Below, in pieces: positions 25,537 to 35,229 of a stretch of 54,853 nucleotides of DNA. The first letter of the stretch is position 1. Every line of letters begins with the position of its first letter. The notes below the pieces were generated by a model. That model ran no database searches and was not told the DNA's origin. It was given only the letters and a program-made list of their open reading frames with translations. The position numbers and the translations under genes were made by a program. Source of the stretch: Bacteroidales bacterium (GTDB taxonomy: Bacteria; Bacteroidota; Bacteroidia; Bacteroidales; F082); the NCBI GenBank assembly GCA_017649945.1, contig JAGCFU010000014.1, positions 1 through 54,853 on the forward strand, written 5' to 3'.

Positions 25537-27228
25537 TTACTTGATTTGAATGTTTATTGAACCTACATTTCTAACTTCGCCTTTAGGACTCTTCACGCAA
25601 ATGTCCTGGAACTGGATTCTTTGTCCGGTTTGTGCGTTGCTGATGAGCTCTATGACTTCGTTGGAGAACTTAGGTCCTTTATTATTTTTATCAATGAATG
25701 TTCCTCTATATGTTGAAACAGTATAAGAGTCAACGACATAGTTAAAGCCTTCAAAGTCAAAGTCTTTCATCACAGCCATCACTCTGCCGATGCTGAGAAG
25801 GACTTCTTTCTCGACTTTACCGCCTGTGATGTCACCGATTTTCACGACTGGGTCCGGAACTTTCTTCACGCGGAATTCCTGTGTTCCAAGATCAACGATC
25901 TTGCCCTTGTCGTCTTTTGCCGAAACCTTGACTTTCACTATCTTTGCGCCTTTGTTCACTTCAACGAAATAATCGCCGTCGTTTTTGTCTTTGGTATATT
26001 TACCGCCTTCGACGTTAATCATGATATCGTCGCTGGTAATACCTGGTGCTGACACTGAGATAGGGTTCTGCAACTCTTCGTACATCACCATCATCTTGGT
26101 CGGGGCGACTGTTGCTGAAGGCGCCACCACCTGGAATGACTCGTTGAAGTCGTATAATGCCATAGTTCCATCAGGACGAGGTATCTCTATGCGGCCTGCA
26201 TATTTGTGCATACCAACAGTGGTAGTCGGGAAGTTCAATATGACTTTACCTTCCTTACTGTTCAGTTTCACAGGCTCGCCTTTTGCCTTGTTATAATCGT
26301 CGGTACCCATGAAATACTTCACATCGAAAGCCTTTGAAGTGTCAGCGGCAGCGATGAAAATCTCAGCCTCGTAGTTCTGACCTTTGATGATGAAGTCGCT
26401 CCTCTGGATAACACGTGCCTGCACTGACTCGAACTTGAAGTCTGATGAACCGATTTGCTTGAACAAAGCGGTGATAGCATCGTATTCTGTTGTCTGAATC
26501 TCACCGACAATCTTGTTGAGGATAGCTATCTCGGCTGTAAGAATGATATGCTCGAAATTCTTGTTTTCCCAGCTGAGTTCCTGTCCGTCGTTGTCTGTGT
26601 AGATGATCTTTTTTCCGTTATGGTCAACATCTGTGAGAAGTCCGACGTATTTGCTGTAGTTTGACAGTCCTGCGTCTTCCACTGTATTCACAACAAACGA
26701 ACGGTATTCCTGAATCTTGTTTTTCAAGATTGTGGCGTTGCCGTTGTTGATCATGAAGTTGGTGGCTGCGTCGTACTTATCCTTCGCGCCAATGTTTTTA
26801 AGCTCGAATTCATAGAAAACACGACGGTTTTCGTCACTTATCTTCTCAGTATTTCTCAGAAGAGCCTTCTTAGGATCTTTGCTGTTCAAAAGTTGTTCTT
26901 CTGTGATGTTTTCTGTTTCAAGAACCAACGGCACCTTGATTTCTTTCTCGATGAAATTGATGATTTCGTCGGTTTTTACACGGATCTCGTTAGCTTTATC
27001 CCAGTACACCTGAGCTTTTTCAGGCTGTCTGCTATATTGCAGTTCGAAGATATTGTAATAGTCTTCAATCTTATTCTCAACGCTGGCGTTTGTCTTTTCC
27101 AGACCGTCGTTCACGATAGCGAAAGCATCGAGGATGTCGGCTGAAACGTTCAATGCCAATAAGGCTGTGAGGACCAGGTACATCATACCGATCATCTTCT
27201 GCCTTGGGGTTTCTTTTGCTCCTGCCAT
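25537..27228 (-). CDS. porM: Type IX secretion system motor protein PorM/GldM
   Basis: This 563-residue inner-membrane protein starts with KETPRQKMIGMMYLVLTALLALNVS; Arg9 in this segment matches the Arg that GldM needs in its single TM helix for proton-driven rotation. The long periplasmic part comprises four domains (D1-D4), the first helical and the rest Ig-like, which reach to the PorKN ring. With PorL it forms the T9SS motor. Confidence 0.96.
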   Translation of the reverse strand: MAGAKETPRQKMIGMMYLVLTALLALNVSADILDAFAIVNDGLEKTNASVENKIEDYYNIFELQYSRQPEKAQVYWDKANEIRVKTDEIINFIEKEIKVPLVLETENITEEQLLNSKDPKKALLRNTEKISDENRRVFYEFELKNIGAKDKYDAATNFMINNGNATILKNKIQEYRSFVVNTVEDAGLSNYSKYVGLLTDVDHNGKKIIYTDNDGQELSWENKNFEHIILTAEIAILNKIVGEIQTTEYDAITALFKQIGSSDFKFESVQARVIQRSDFIIKGQNYEAEIFIAAADTSKAFDVKYFMGTDDYNKAKGEPVKLNSKEGKVILNFPTTTVGMHKYAGRIEIPRPDGTMALYDFNESFQVVAPSATVAPTKMMVMYEELQNPISVSAPGITSDDIMINVEGGKYTKDKNDGDYFVEVNKGAKIVKVKVSAKDDKGKIVDLGTQEFRVKKVPDPVVKIGDITGGKVEKEVLLSIGRVMAVMKDFDFEGFNYVVDSYTVSTYRGTFIDKNNKGPKFSNEVIELISNAQTGQRIQFQDICVKSPKGEVRNVGSINIQIK

Positions 27229-27269
27229 TTCTTGTTATTTTTTAAGATTAATAATTTAACAAAAGTGGC

Positions 27270-28019
27270 TTAGGCCTTGATATTCATTGCATTAAGCATG
27301 TTACCGTAAACGGTGTTCATTGCTGTCATGCGTTTTGACAAGTCGTTAAGTTGATGATTAAGATTATCTGTTGACGTTGCCGATGCGTTAACTTTCTCGA
27401 TATAGAGAGCCATTGTATCGTTCATCTTCTTGCTTGTGTCAGAGAACATGGCAGCGTTTGTAGCTGTCTTCGACATCTGTGCGTCGAGTTCCATAGCTGT
27501 CTCAGATGCCTTGTTCATAGCTTTGGTGTAGTTGCTTGTTGCTGCAACAGCCTCGCTCACGTCAGCGATTTTTGCTGCGTTGTCGCTGAGTTTGTTAAGA
27601 CCTTGGCTGAGTCTTTCCATTGTAGCCGCGTTGATGTTGGCTTTTTCAAACATAGCGTTGATCTGTTCTGTGATAGCGTCGCCGCTGATGTTGCCGCCAT
27701 TGCCGCTATTGCTTCTCACGCCTGCTTTCGGCTTTGTAGCGTTGGCCTCATCGCCATGATAAAGGTCCCATAACTCAGGATAAACGAGGCTCCAATCCGG
27801 TTCCAAATGTGCCGGCTCGAATGCCGAGAAGAAGAAAATGACGGCTTCTGTCAACAAACCGAGTGTCAACATTGTGTTAGCTGCACCTGACCAGCCGAAC
27901 AACGACATGTGTGTAAGTTTGAACAAAGCACCGACCAACACGATAGATGCACCAATACCATAAACTTTAGCCATGAAGTTTTTGTACTTCTTGCTTTCTG
28001 AAAACTCTTTAAATGACAT
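27270..28019 (-). CDS. porL: Type IX secretion system motor protein PorL/GldL
   Basis: This 249-residue protein has two TM helices near its N-terminus (about 20-35 and 48-65). The TM residues Lys34 (GALFKLTHM) and Glu58 (GLLTEAVIFF) match the charged residues needed in GldL for proton flow. The long cytoplasmic C-terminal tail is helical and rich in Ala, Asn and Met. It assembles around PorM as the motor stator. Confidence 0.95.
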   Translation of the reverse strand: MSFKEFSESKKYKNFMAKVYGIGASIVLVGALFKLTHMSLFGWSGAANTMLTLGLLTEAVIFFFSAFEPAHLEPDWSLVYPELWDLYHGDEANATKPKAGVRSNSGNGGNISGDAITEQINAMFEKANINAATMERLSQGLNKLSDNAAKIADVSEAVAATSNYTKAMNKASETAMELDAQMSKTATNAAMFSDTSKKMNDTMALYIEKVNASATSTDNLNHQLNDLSKRMTAMNTVYGNMLNAMNIKA

Positions 28020-28053
28020 ATTCTAATTTTTTTTAATTTATTTTCTATTTCGA

Positions 28054-29427
28054 TTAATTGTAAACTCTTGATGCTTTTGCCGGATTGTCTCCTTTCTGTC
28101 TGCCGAGGTACGGCTGGATGCAACGGAACCCGATGTAGCATTTTGCTGTATCCTGATATTCGTATGCACGTGTCGTCACCTGCAGATAGTATGCTATGTC
28201 TTTCCATGAGCCGCCGCGGACGACTTTTCTCTTCATGACCGGGTCGTCGCTTTCGTTGGCGTTGTAGTTATGCTGCGGATTCATATCCCACATGATGTTG
28301 TATGATGAAGGGTCGAATGCGCTCAATGTCCATTCTGATACATTGCCTGCCATGTCGTACAAACCCCAGTCGTTTGCCGGATAGTGTCCCACGATGACTG
28401 TGGTGAGACCGCCGTCAGCGATGTAGTTACCGCGCAATGGCTTGAAGTTGGCTTTCAGACAGCCTCTCTCGTTACGTGTGTACGGTCCGCCCCATGGATA
28501 AGGATTCAACTGATGGCCGCCGCGTGCTGCCCACTCCCACTCTGCCTCGGTAGGAAGACGGAACTCTGACAATCCTGTCTGACCTTTATGTTTTGCGAGG
28601 TATTTGTTGAGTTTCTCAGTGCGCCACACACAGAAAGCGTTGGCCTGGGTCCAGTTGACGCCGACGACAGGATAATTGTCGTAAGCAGGATGCCAGAAGT
28701 ACTTCTCTGTCAACGGATCGTTGAAGGCATATGAATAATCGTAGATCCATGACAAAGTGTCCGGATAGATGTTGATATCTGCAGTATGCACATACACCGA
28801 ACGATCAGTCATACCCTGCGGGCGGTTGGCGAAAGCGCCCTGACGGTAGTCAGCGCCTTCTTTGAACTCTTTCTTTGCAGCAGCTCTGAAATCGATATAG
28901 CTATAGTGGAACATGAGCTTTCTTGCGTCAATTTCTTTCTTGCCGTAGTAACGCTCACCTTCGGGGATATACAACTGTTCAAGTGCGTTTCTGTAATCCT
29001 CATTGTCGCTGCGCCAGTCTATCTTCTCATCCCAGTTGAGATACGGTGGGTCGTAAATCTCACCAGTCTTTTTGTTCTGAGTGATGAGATACTTGTCTGG
29101 GTCAACTTCGCCGAGATATGTACGGGCCAAGGAGTCACGCACATAATACACAAACTCACGGTATTCATTGTTGGTGATTTCTGTTTCATCCATGTAAAAA
29201 GCTGAAACAGAGATGGTCTTAGGCTGTGCATAATTGCTTCCAGCGATGTCCTGACCACCAACACCCATAGTATAGCTGCCCATCGGGACAAACACCATTC
29301 CGTATGGATCCGGTTGATAAAACGGCTTTGATTTCTTTCTTACGCCAACCAATTCTCCCTGGTCGCTGTTGGTACCACATCCGACAAGGATCATTGCGAT
29401 TAGGCTTAACAACAAAAACTTTTTCAT
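28054..29427 (-). CDS. porK: Type IX secretion system lipoprotein PorK/GldK
   Basis: From the ATG at 29427 the protein is 457 residues with a lipoprotein signal (LIAMILVGCGTNSD). It has the formylglycine-generating-enzyme-like (FGE-sulfatase) fold: GSYTMGVGG, SVSAFYMDETEITNNEYREF, VNWTQANAFCVW, RLPTEAEWEWAARGG, WGLYDMAGNVSEWT, VVRGGSW. Catalytic Cys residues of true FGE are not expected in GldK. It forms the outer-membrane ring with PorN. Confidence 0.96.
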   Translation of the reverse strand: MKKFLLLSLIAMILVGCGTNSDQGELVGVRKKSKPFYQPDPYGMVFVPMGSYTMGVGGQDIAGSNYAQPKTISVSAFYMDETEITNNEYREFVYYVRDSLARTYLGEVDPDKYLITQNKKTGEIYDPPYLNWDEKIDWRSDNEDYRNALEQLYIPEGERYYGKKEIDARKLMFHYSYIDFRAAAKKEFKEGADYRQGAFANRPQGMTDRSVYVHTADINIYPDTLSWIYDYSYAFNDPLTEKYFWHPAYDNYPVVGVNWTQANAFCVWRTEKLNKYLAKHKGQTGLSEFRLPTEAEWEWAARGGHQLNPYPWGGPYTRNERGCLKANFKPLRGNYIADGGLTTVIVGHYPANDWGLYDMAGNVSEWTLSAFDPSSYNIMWDMNPQHNYNANESDDPVMKRKVVRGGSWKDIAYYLQVTTRAYEYQDTAKCYIGFRCIQPYLGRQKGDNPAKASRVYN

Positions 29428-29475
29428 CTTACAGTCGTTATTTTTATTTAATTTATTTTCTTCCAAAAAAACGCC

Positions 29476-29483
29476 CAAAGATA
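29476..29483 (-). promoter_or_regulatory. -7 element upstream of porK
   Basis: TATCTTTG on the minus strand, 49 nt before the porK ATG, with a possible TTTG 22 nt further upstream. It may give porKLMN a promoter separate from porP. Confidence 0.55.
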
Positions 29484-29544
29484 TACAATTTTTGTTTATT
29501 CCCGACAAAAACATATCAACTTGGACTTTTTTTATCAACATTTT

Positions 29545-30507
29545 TTATAAGTATCTGATACTGCGATAAATACGTGGCGATTTTTCCAAATCCAACTTGA
29601 AGTTATAGCTTATCGAAACCTCATGTGAACCCGGTATCTTCAACCCCATAATATTTATATCATACGCATAATTTATTTGTATCCCCTTTATCGTGAAGCC
29701 CGCCAAAAGACCAATGGACTCCTTGTATCTGTAATTAACGCCGAAACACATCCTATTATTGTACCAGAGGCGCGAACTTAAATTATATTGTGTCGACGCG
29801 ACATCGCTGAGTATCATCAGGGAAGGGTTCAACTTGAACATCGGATTGAAGAACTGATATTCATATCCGGCCGCGATATAAAACGTCCTGTCACCAACGA
29901 AACTCGCACTTGTAGTCGATTTTCCCTGCAACGCCTTGCCTTTCGATTCCATCAGATTCGTGGTTGAAAAGGCGATGTAAAATGTCTCAGGAACAGTATA
30001 AAACAAACCTATATTAAAATCGAAAAGCATATCGTTCTGTGCGCTTGTAGGAATCACAGGGTCGTCCTCATTTAAAGGATGCGCATTGGCAAAATCGACT
30101 TTTCTGTTGTTGAGACTCAATGCCAAACCGAGACCCATGGTGCCGGCGCCCAAATCAAGATGATAAGAATAGCCGACATTGAACGCCACATTGTTCTCCA
30201 AGCCTATCTGGTCGTTCATCACCGAGATGCCGATACCGCCTCTCAACGAACTGATTGGCATGTCGGCCGAGACCAAGAAAGTGCGCGGAGACACCACTTT
30301 GCCCGTGGTACCGTCTTTGAATCCGCTCCACTGGTTACGATAAATACCCAATGTGTTAACGCCTTCACTCAATCCGTAATAACCCGGATTTATAACCGCA
30401 TAAGAATTGCTGTAGTTGGTGAATATCGGAGCCTGTTGGGCATGCAAGCCACACATTGTCATCACGACAACCACCAAAAGCAATATTTTCCTTATATTCT
30501 TATACAC
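29545..30507 (-). CDS. porP: Type IX secretion outer-membrane protein PorP/SprF
   Basis: The 320-residue protein has a signal peptide ending at GLHAQQAP. It continues with the PorP/SprF pattern: FTNYSNSYAVINPGYYG, YRNQWSGFKDG, GGIGISVMNDQIGLE and a beta-barrel ending in SYNFKLDLEKS. PorP-family proteins bind outer-membrane T9SS components and can anchor specific cargo. The gene order porP-K-L-M-N matches Porphyromonas gingivalis. Confidence 0.94.
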   Translation of the reverse strand: MYKNIRKILLLVVVVMTMCGLHAQQAPIFTNYSNSYAVINPGYYGLSEGVNTLGIYRNQWSGFKDGTTGKVVSPRTFLVSADMPISSLRGGIGISVMNDQIGLENNVAFNVGYSYHLDLGAGTMGLGLALSLNNRKVDFANAHPLNEDDPVIPTSAQNDMLFDFNIGLFYTVPETFYIAFSTTNLMESKGKALQGKSTTSASFVGDRTFYIAAGYEYQFFNPMFKLNPSLMILSDVASTQYNLSSRLWYNNRMCFGVNYRYKESIGLLAGFTIKGIQINYAYDINIMGLKIPGSHEVSISYNFKLDLEKSPRIYRSIRYL

Positions 30508-30580
30508 TTATTATCTGTTTATAGTTAGCGTTAACCTTTTCTTAACGCCTTATTTTTTATTTTATTGTTTATAACCAAAA

Positions 30581-30601
30581 GTTTTCAACATGTTTTCAAC
30601 A
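30581..30601. repeat. Tandem direct repeat GTTTTCAACA
   Basis: GTTTTCAACA occurs at 30581-30590 and again at 30592-30601, one base apart, in the gap between porP (start 30507) and the end of rseP (30618). It may be a binding site upstream of porP. No convincing -7 element was found for porP. Confidence 0.3.
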
Positions 30602-30617
30602 CCTTATTAATTATATG

Positions 30618-32057
30618 TCATCTGAACAGCCTTATAATATCGTTGCCATTCGCATAAACAAGCAAAATCATAAGGAATATGAAACCTATTGTCGTAGCTC
30701 TTTCGAGGAACTTGTCGCTCAGTTTGCGTCCTGTTATCACTTCCCAGATTAGGAACAGCACATGACCGCCGTCGAGACCCGGTATCGGGATAATGTTCAT
30801 CACTGCAAGTATTATCGACAGGAACGCCGTCATTCTCCAGAACTGTTCCCAGATGAACGAATCCGGGAAGATGCTGCCGATGGCTATGAAACCGCCGATG
30901 CTCTCGTAGGCGCCAGTGCTCGGCCGCACTATGAGTTTCAGCTGTTTCCAGTAGTCGCTCAGCTCTTTGCCTGTCTTTTTGAATCCTTGCGGTATCGACT
31001 GCCAGAACGAGTATTCCTGTGTGGATATTTGCAGCATCTGTGCGGCATACACTCCTATCGTGGCGTCGCCTGCCACATGAACCGTCATGGTGATGGTGTC
31101 AGCGTCACGAACGAGTTGTAAGTCGACATCCTGGTCTCTAAACTCCACAATATTTTTCTTGAAGTCCTGGAAATAAGGCGTCGCCACCTCATTGATTCCG
31201 ATGATACGGTCGTTTTCAAGCAAACCGGCCTTCTCTGCCGGCGAGCCTGCCGAGAATCCTCCGACAACGAAAGGCATACGCATGCTCATAAACGTCGAAC
31301 GTGCTTTAATCATCTGACTTACAGCGTCTTCAGGGAGCTCCACCGTCACATTACGGCCGTCACGCTCAACTTCGATATACTCTGTATCCTCCAAAAGCAG
31401 CTCCATCGGTATCTTGCTGAAATCTTCGATATATTTTCCGCCTACGGTGATGATTTTATCGCCGTCACGGAGACCGAGGTTATAACCCAAACTGTCAACT
31501 GTGATGCCGTATTTATTGACCTCCGCCGTCGAGATATACTGTTCGCCATAGCTTGCGAGGAGTCCGATATAAATCACGAAGGCTAAGATTACGTTCATGC
31601 ACACGCCGCCAACCATGATGATGAGACGTTGCCATGCCGGTTTTGTACGGAACTCCCACGGTTGAGGTTCTTGCGCCAACTGTCCTTCGTCCATCGACTC
31701 GTCGACCATGCCTGCAATTTTGCAGTAACCGCCAAGCGGTATCCATCCGAGACCGAATTCAGTGTTGTCTTCCGCCCTGCGCCAATCGTTTTCCGGCAAG
31801 GTGTTCAGGTCAACGGGCTCGTATTTGTCGCCTACTTTCACGTATTTTTCAGGCTCATTTTTGCAGAAAAACTTAAAACCCCACTTGCCATTTACTTTTT
31901 TACACCTGAAAATCGAGAATTTCCAATCGAAAAACATATAGAACTTCTCCACCCTCACGCCGAATATCCTCGAAGCGATGAAATGCCCGAATTCGTGGAT
32001 AATCACAAGGATTGAGAGCGATAAAAGCAACTGTATTATCTTTATTAAAACTGTCAT
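30618..32057 (-). CDS. rseP: Site-2 protease RseP (RIP metalloprotease)
   Basis: The 479-residue inner-membrane zinc protease has the active-site HEFGH at residues 21-25 in its first TM helix and the third metal ligand in PGLDGGHVLF near the C-terminus. Two PDZ domains lie between (about 180-260 and 270-350). It cleaves anti-sigma factors and leftover signal peptides within the membrane. It also has a preserved Bacteroidota-type insert with Lys and Cys residues before the PDZ domains. It has its own promoter and lies downstream of the M23 gene. Confidence 0.94.
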   Translation of the reverse strand: MTVLIKIIQLLLSLSILVIIHEFGHFIASRIFGVRVEKFYMFFDWKFSIFRCKKVNGKWGFKFFCKNEPEKYVKVGDKYEPVDLNTLPENDWRRAEDNTEFGLGWIPLGGYCKIAGMVDESMDEGQLAQEPQPWEFRTKPAWQRLIIMVGGVCMNVILAFVIYIGLLASYGEQYISTAEVNKYGITVDSLGYNLGLRDGDKIITVGGKYIEDFSKIPMELLLEDTEYIEVERDGRNVTVELPEDAVSQMIKARSTFMSMRMPFVVGGFSAGSPAEKAGLLENDRIIGINEVATPYFQDFKKNIVEFRDQDVDLQLVRDADTITMTVHVAGDATIGVYAAQMLQISTQEYSFWQSIPQGFKKTGKELSDYWKQLKLIVRPSTGAYESIGGFIAIGSIFPDSFIWEQFWRMTAFLSIILAVMNIIPIPGLDGGHVLFLIWEVITGRKLSDKFLERATTIGFIFLMILLVYANGNDIIRLFR

Positions 32058-32082
32058 TTTCTAATAATAAATTTTGAAGTTG

Positions 32083-32090
32083 CAAAGATA
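32083..32090 (-). promoter_or_regulatory. -7 element of rseP
   Basis: TATCTTTG on the minus strand in the 53-nt gap between the M23 gene and rseP, 26 nt upstream of the rseP ATG. Confidence 0.6.
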
Positions 32091-32110
32091 AGGAAAAAAT
32101 GATTGAAAAA

Positions 32111-32866
32111 TCATTTTACTTCAAAAGAAATATAATCTTCCGGATTTAAGGCTCTTCCTTTAAACCAAATCTCGAAGTGCAGATGCGGTCCTGTCGAGGT
32201 GCTTCCGCCGCCGCCGACGATGGCTATGGCATCGCCTGCCCTCACCATATCGCCTTCAGAGCAAAGAATCGTGGCATTATGTTTGTAAATCGAGATAACG
32301 TCTTTATTATGCTGAATACCAACGACATAGCCACCTTCGACGCTCCAATCCGCAAAGATTACGGTGCCGTCGGCGGTGGCTTTTATCACAGCGTCAACAT
32401 TGGAAACCACATCGACTCCAAAATGTTTGTTTTTACTGTTGAAACGGTTGGTCACCAATCCGTTGATAGGCACAAAAAACGTCGGCATGCTGAAACCGTA
32501 GCTGTTGTCGTCATGCATAGGCACACTGAGTACAACGGTGCCAGCTTCCTCGTTGTTGATGATTCGTTTCAGGTTCTCTATATACTGGTCTTGTTGACGG
32601 AACACCTCTTCGATGGAGTCGGCACGATTTTCCATATTGTAGACGCGGCGGTCCAAAGTGACGTCGGTATATCCGGGAATCATCTCACGCACCGAAGTGA
32701 AGAAAATGACGCATGTGGTGATGATTATGAGCATCAGGGAGTACAGCACAATCCATGAAAACAGTGCCATTTTACTTGTGTTGAAACCGCCCTGCTCCTC
32801 ATACGTGTCAGGATGTATGATGACAACCTTGAACTTCTCTCTGAAATTTTTAAACCAGCTTTTCAT
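32111..32866 (-). CDS. Membrane-anchored M23 metallopeptidase
   Basis: The 251-residue protein has one N-terminal TM helix (FSWIVLYSLMLIIITTCVIFF), a coiled coil (~residues 80-105) and a C-terminal M23/LytM domain: KHFGVDVVS (first His and Asp), YKHN, and GPHLHFEIW. The zinc ligands and the His-x-His are all present, so it should be an active peptidoglycan endopeptidase. It is followed by rseP and preceded by the acyltransferase. Confidence 0.92.
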   Translation of the reverse strand: MKSWFKNFREKFKVVIIHPDTYEEQGGFNTSKMALFSWIVLYSLMLIIITTCVIFFTSVREMIPGYTDVTLDRRVYNMENRADSIEEVFRQQDQYIENLKRIINNEEAGTVVLSVPMHDDNSYGFSMPTFFVPINGLVTNRFNSKNKHFGVDVVSNVDAVIKATADGTVIFADWSVEGGYVVGIQHNKDVISIYKHNATILCSEGDMVRAGDAIAIVGGGGSTSTGPHLHFEIWFKGRALNPEDYISFEVK

Positions 32867-32887
32867 CTATCGTTTTCTCATCAAAAA

Positions 32888-33442
32888 TCATTCCAAATTG
32901 AATTTCCCGGGTGTTTTACCTTGCATTCCTCTGTAAAAATTCTCCAAGATAGGCCAGTCTTTATCGAAATCGCCCGAAGGGATGAACGACGGGCCGTATC
33001 CGCAGCGTTTGGTTTTATAATCGATAAACCCGAGTACCACCGGCACTTGAGCCATCTCCGCGATATAATAGAATCCGCGTTTCCATTTCTTGACGCGTTT
33101 GCGAGTGCCTTCCGGTGTTATCACGATGTTGAGCTCGTCGTATTGCTTGAAAATAGCGGCAGTCTTAACCACCATATTGTTTCCACGGCTTCTGTCGACA
33201 GGTATTCCGCCGATTTTTCTGAGAAACCAGCCTAATCCGAACTTAAAAAACTCTTTTTTTATCAAAAACTTCGCGTCACGGCCTTCCATCCAGAAGAAGC
33301 AGCGTCCTATGACGAAGTCCTCCATGCAGGTGTGCGGAGCCTCGATGACGATGCTTTTCTTCACGCCTTCCGGGAACTGCCCCACGAAGGTAAATCCCCT
33401 CATTTTCAGGTATTTACTACCTAACCATTTCTTAAAACTCAT
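32888..33442 (-). CDS. PlsC-like 1-acylglycerol-3-phosphate acyltransferase
   Basis: The 184-residue protein has the HX4D motif (HTCMED, His37-Asp42), the GGIPVDRSRG-type motif II and PEGTRKR. These are the active-site and phosphate-binding motifs of the PlsC family. It is short for the family and lacks obvious long TM helices, which fits the smaller Bacteroidota form. Its substrate could be a lysophospholipid or another acyl acceptor. It overlaps dnaX by 4 nt (ATGA). Confidence 0.86.
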   Translation of the reverse strand: MSFKKWLGSKYLKMRGFTFVGQFPEGVKKSIVIEAPHTCMEDFVIGRCFFWMEGRDAKFLIKKEFFKFGLGWFLRKIGGIPVDRSRGNNMVVKTAAIFKQYDELNIVITPEGTRKRVKKWKRGFYYIAEMAQVPVVLGFIDYKTKRCGYGPSFIPSGDFDKDWPILENFYRGMQGKTPGKFNLE

Positions 33443-35118
33443 ATGTCGATGTTAAGGCCTAAGCCTTTTTTTAAAGTCAAGACATTGGGATTCATCTCCG
33501 CCATTTTCTCGAAGCGGCTGCGGTCGGTGTATGCGATGTCGTCCTTAGGTTTCTCCACGATATGATGAACGAGCTTGAACTGGTTGTTATCCAACGCTTT
33601 CGCCAGATGGTCGCGAAGTTTTCCCATGTTGTTTATATCGTTGACAACCAACACGTTATCGACCTCATAATGAATCTCGTTATTTTCTTTCAGCGTAGGT
33701 TGGTATTTCCCGATGCCGGCCACGAAGTTCGGTGACACGTTTTTGTTCGTCTCAGCGAATTTCGTCCACGCTTCGACCAGCATCTCCTGCGTAAAAGGGT
33801 TGTTTTTCACCTCTGCAGGTTTCTCGTCTTCTTTCTTCTTTGTTCCAGCGTCGTTAATAGATAATGTCCCACCACGTTTAATTCGTTGAACCGACTGAGG
33901 CTGCGCCGGCTGAGGCTGGGGTTGCACCGGTTGAGGCTGCACCGGTTGAGGTTGAGGTTGTGCGCTCGGAGCACTTTGACGGCTTGGAGCACTTACCGGT
34001 TGCGGTTGTATGGGTTGCTGTATTGGACGATCCGTTGGGACCATCTTCAGCAACGCTATTTCTAGATGCAGACGTTTGTTGTTGGCGCTACGGAAATTGA
34101 TGTCGCATTCGTTGGCGAGATCGAGAGATTTCAGCAGGAACTCCGTGCTGCAGCGCTCAGCCTGTTTTGCGTAACGTTCCTTCAGTTGGTTGCTGACTTC
34201 CATCAGGTTGATGACACGCATATCCTTGCCGAGAAGCAGGTTACGCAGATGACTTGCCATGCCTTGGATGAAGTTCTGTGCGTCGAAGCCCTTGTTAACC
34301 ACCTCGTTAATGAGCAAAAGTATTGAGTTGACGTCGTTCGCAAGGATGTTCTCCACCATGCCGAAATAGTATTCGTAGTCGAGGACGTTGAGGTTGGCGA
34401 TGACATCTTTATAAGTGATATTGTTGCCCGAGAAACTCACCATCTGATCGAAAATCGACAATGCGTCACGAAGGGCACCGTCGGCTTTTTGTGCTATGAT
34501 GTTGAGAGCCTCTTCTTCGGCTGTAACGCCTTCTTTGGCTGCGATATTCTGCAGATGCTTGGTGATGTCTTCAACCGTGATGCGTTTGAAATCGAAAATC
34601 TGGCATCTCGACAGGATTGTCGGAAGAATCTTATGTTTCTCAGTGGTTGCGAGTATGAATTTCGCATACGCAGGCGGTTCCTCGAGAGTCTTGAGGAAAG
34701 CGTTGAACGCCGCGCCCGACAGCATATGAACCTCGTCGATTATGTATACCTTGTACTTTCCAATCTGCGGAGGTATACGGACCTGGTCGATGAGGGCGCG
34801 GATGTCGTCGACACCACTGTTTGAGGCCGCATCGAGCTCAAAGATATTGAACGAAGCGTTGTTGTTAAAGCTCACGCATGACTCACACTCGTTACACGCC
34901 TCCATATCCTCGGTAGGATTCAGGCAGTTGATGGTCTTCGCCATGATACGGGCGCATGTTGTCTTGCCCACGCCTCGCGGTCCGCAGAACAGGAACGCCT
35001 GCGCCAAAGTGTTGTTGCGTATGGCATTCTGCAGAGTTGACGTTATGGCATGCTGACCCACGACGCTCTCAAAGGTCGAAGGTCTGTATTTTCGTGCCGA
35101 TACAATGAAATTTTCCAT
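33439..35118 (-). CDS. dnaX: DNA polymerase III subunit gamma/tau
   Basis: The 559-residue clamp-loader subunit has Walker A GPRGVGKT (residues 46-53), Zn-binding Cys residues including CNECESC, the Walker B IDEVHMLSG and the sensor motif ATTEKHKILPTILSRC. After ~residue 375 a linker is dominated by Gln and Pro (repeats of QPQPVQPQ) followed by a C-terminal tau domain. The linker may vary in length among strains. No clear A-rich slippery site for gamma synthesis is seen. Confidence 0.96.
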   Translation of the reverse strand: MENFIVSARKYRPSTFESVVGQHAITSTLQNAIRNNTLAQAFLFCGPRGVGKTTCARIMAKTINCLNPTEDMEACNECESCVSFNNNASFNIFELDAASNSGVDDIRALIDQVRIPPQIGKYKVYIIDEVHMLSGAAFNAFLKTLEEPPAYAKFILATTEKHKILPTILSRCQIFDFKRITVEDITKHLQNIAAKEGVTAEEEALNIIAQKADGALRDALSIFDQMVSFSGNNITYKDVIANLNVLDYEYYFGMVENILANDVNSILLLINEVVNKGFDAQNFIQGMASHLRNLLLGKDMRVINLMEVSNQLKERYAKQAERCSTEFLLKSLDLANECDINFRSANNKRLHLEIALLKMVPTDRPIQQPIQPQPVSAPSRQSAPSAQPQPQPVQPQPVQPQPQPAQPQSVQRIKRGGTLSINDAGTKKKEDEKPAEVKNNPFTQEMLVEAWTKFAETNKNVSPNFVAGIGKYQPTLKENNEIHYEVDNVLVVNDINNMGKLRDHLAKALDNNQFKLVHHIVEKPKDDIAYTDRSRFEKMAEMNPNVLTLKKGLGLNIDI

Positions 35119-35193
35119 TCAAAAATTAGCCTTTTTTCAGGTTGTAAAATTACAAAAAAAACATCAAATGGGCATACATATTTATATTTTTTT

Positions 35194-35201
35194 TATTTTT
35201 G
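35194..35201 (+). promoter_or_regulatory. -7 element of the porW/sprE run
   Basis: TATTTTTG, 28 nt before the ATG at 35230. The next nine genes follow in the same direction with short gaps. Confidence 0.55.
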
Positions 35202-35229
35202 CAGTTTCGGATAATATGCAAAAAAAGTA

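Noticed and set aside
33807..33992. Possible repeat-encoded gene in the dnaX linker
   Set aside because: The Gln/Pro repeats lie in frame within dnaX and are a normal disordered linker.
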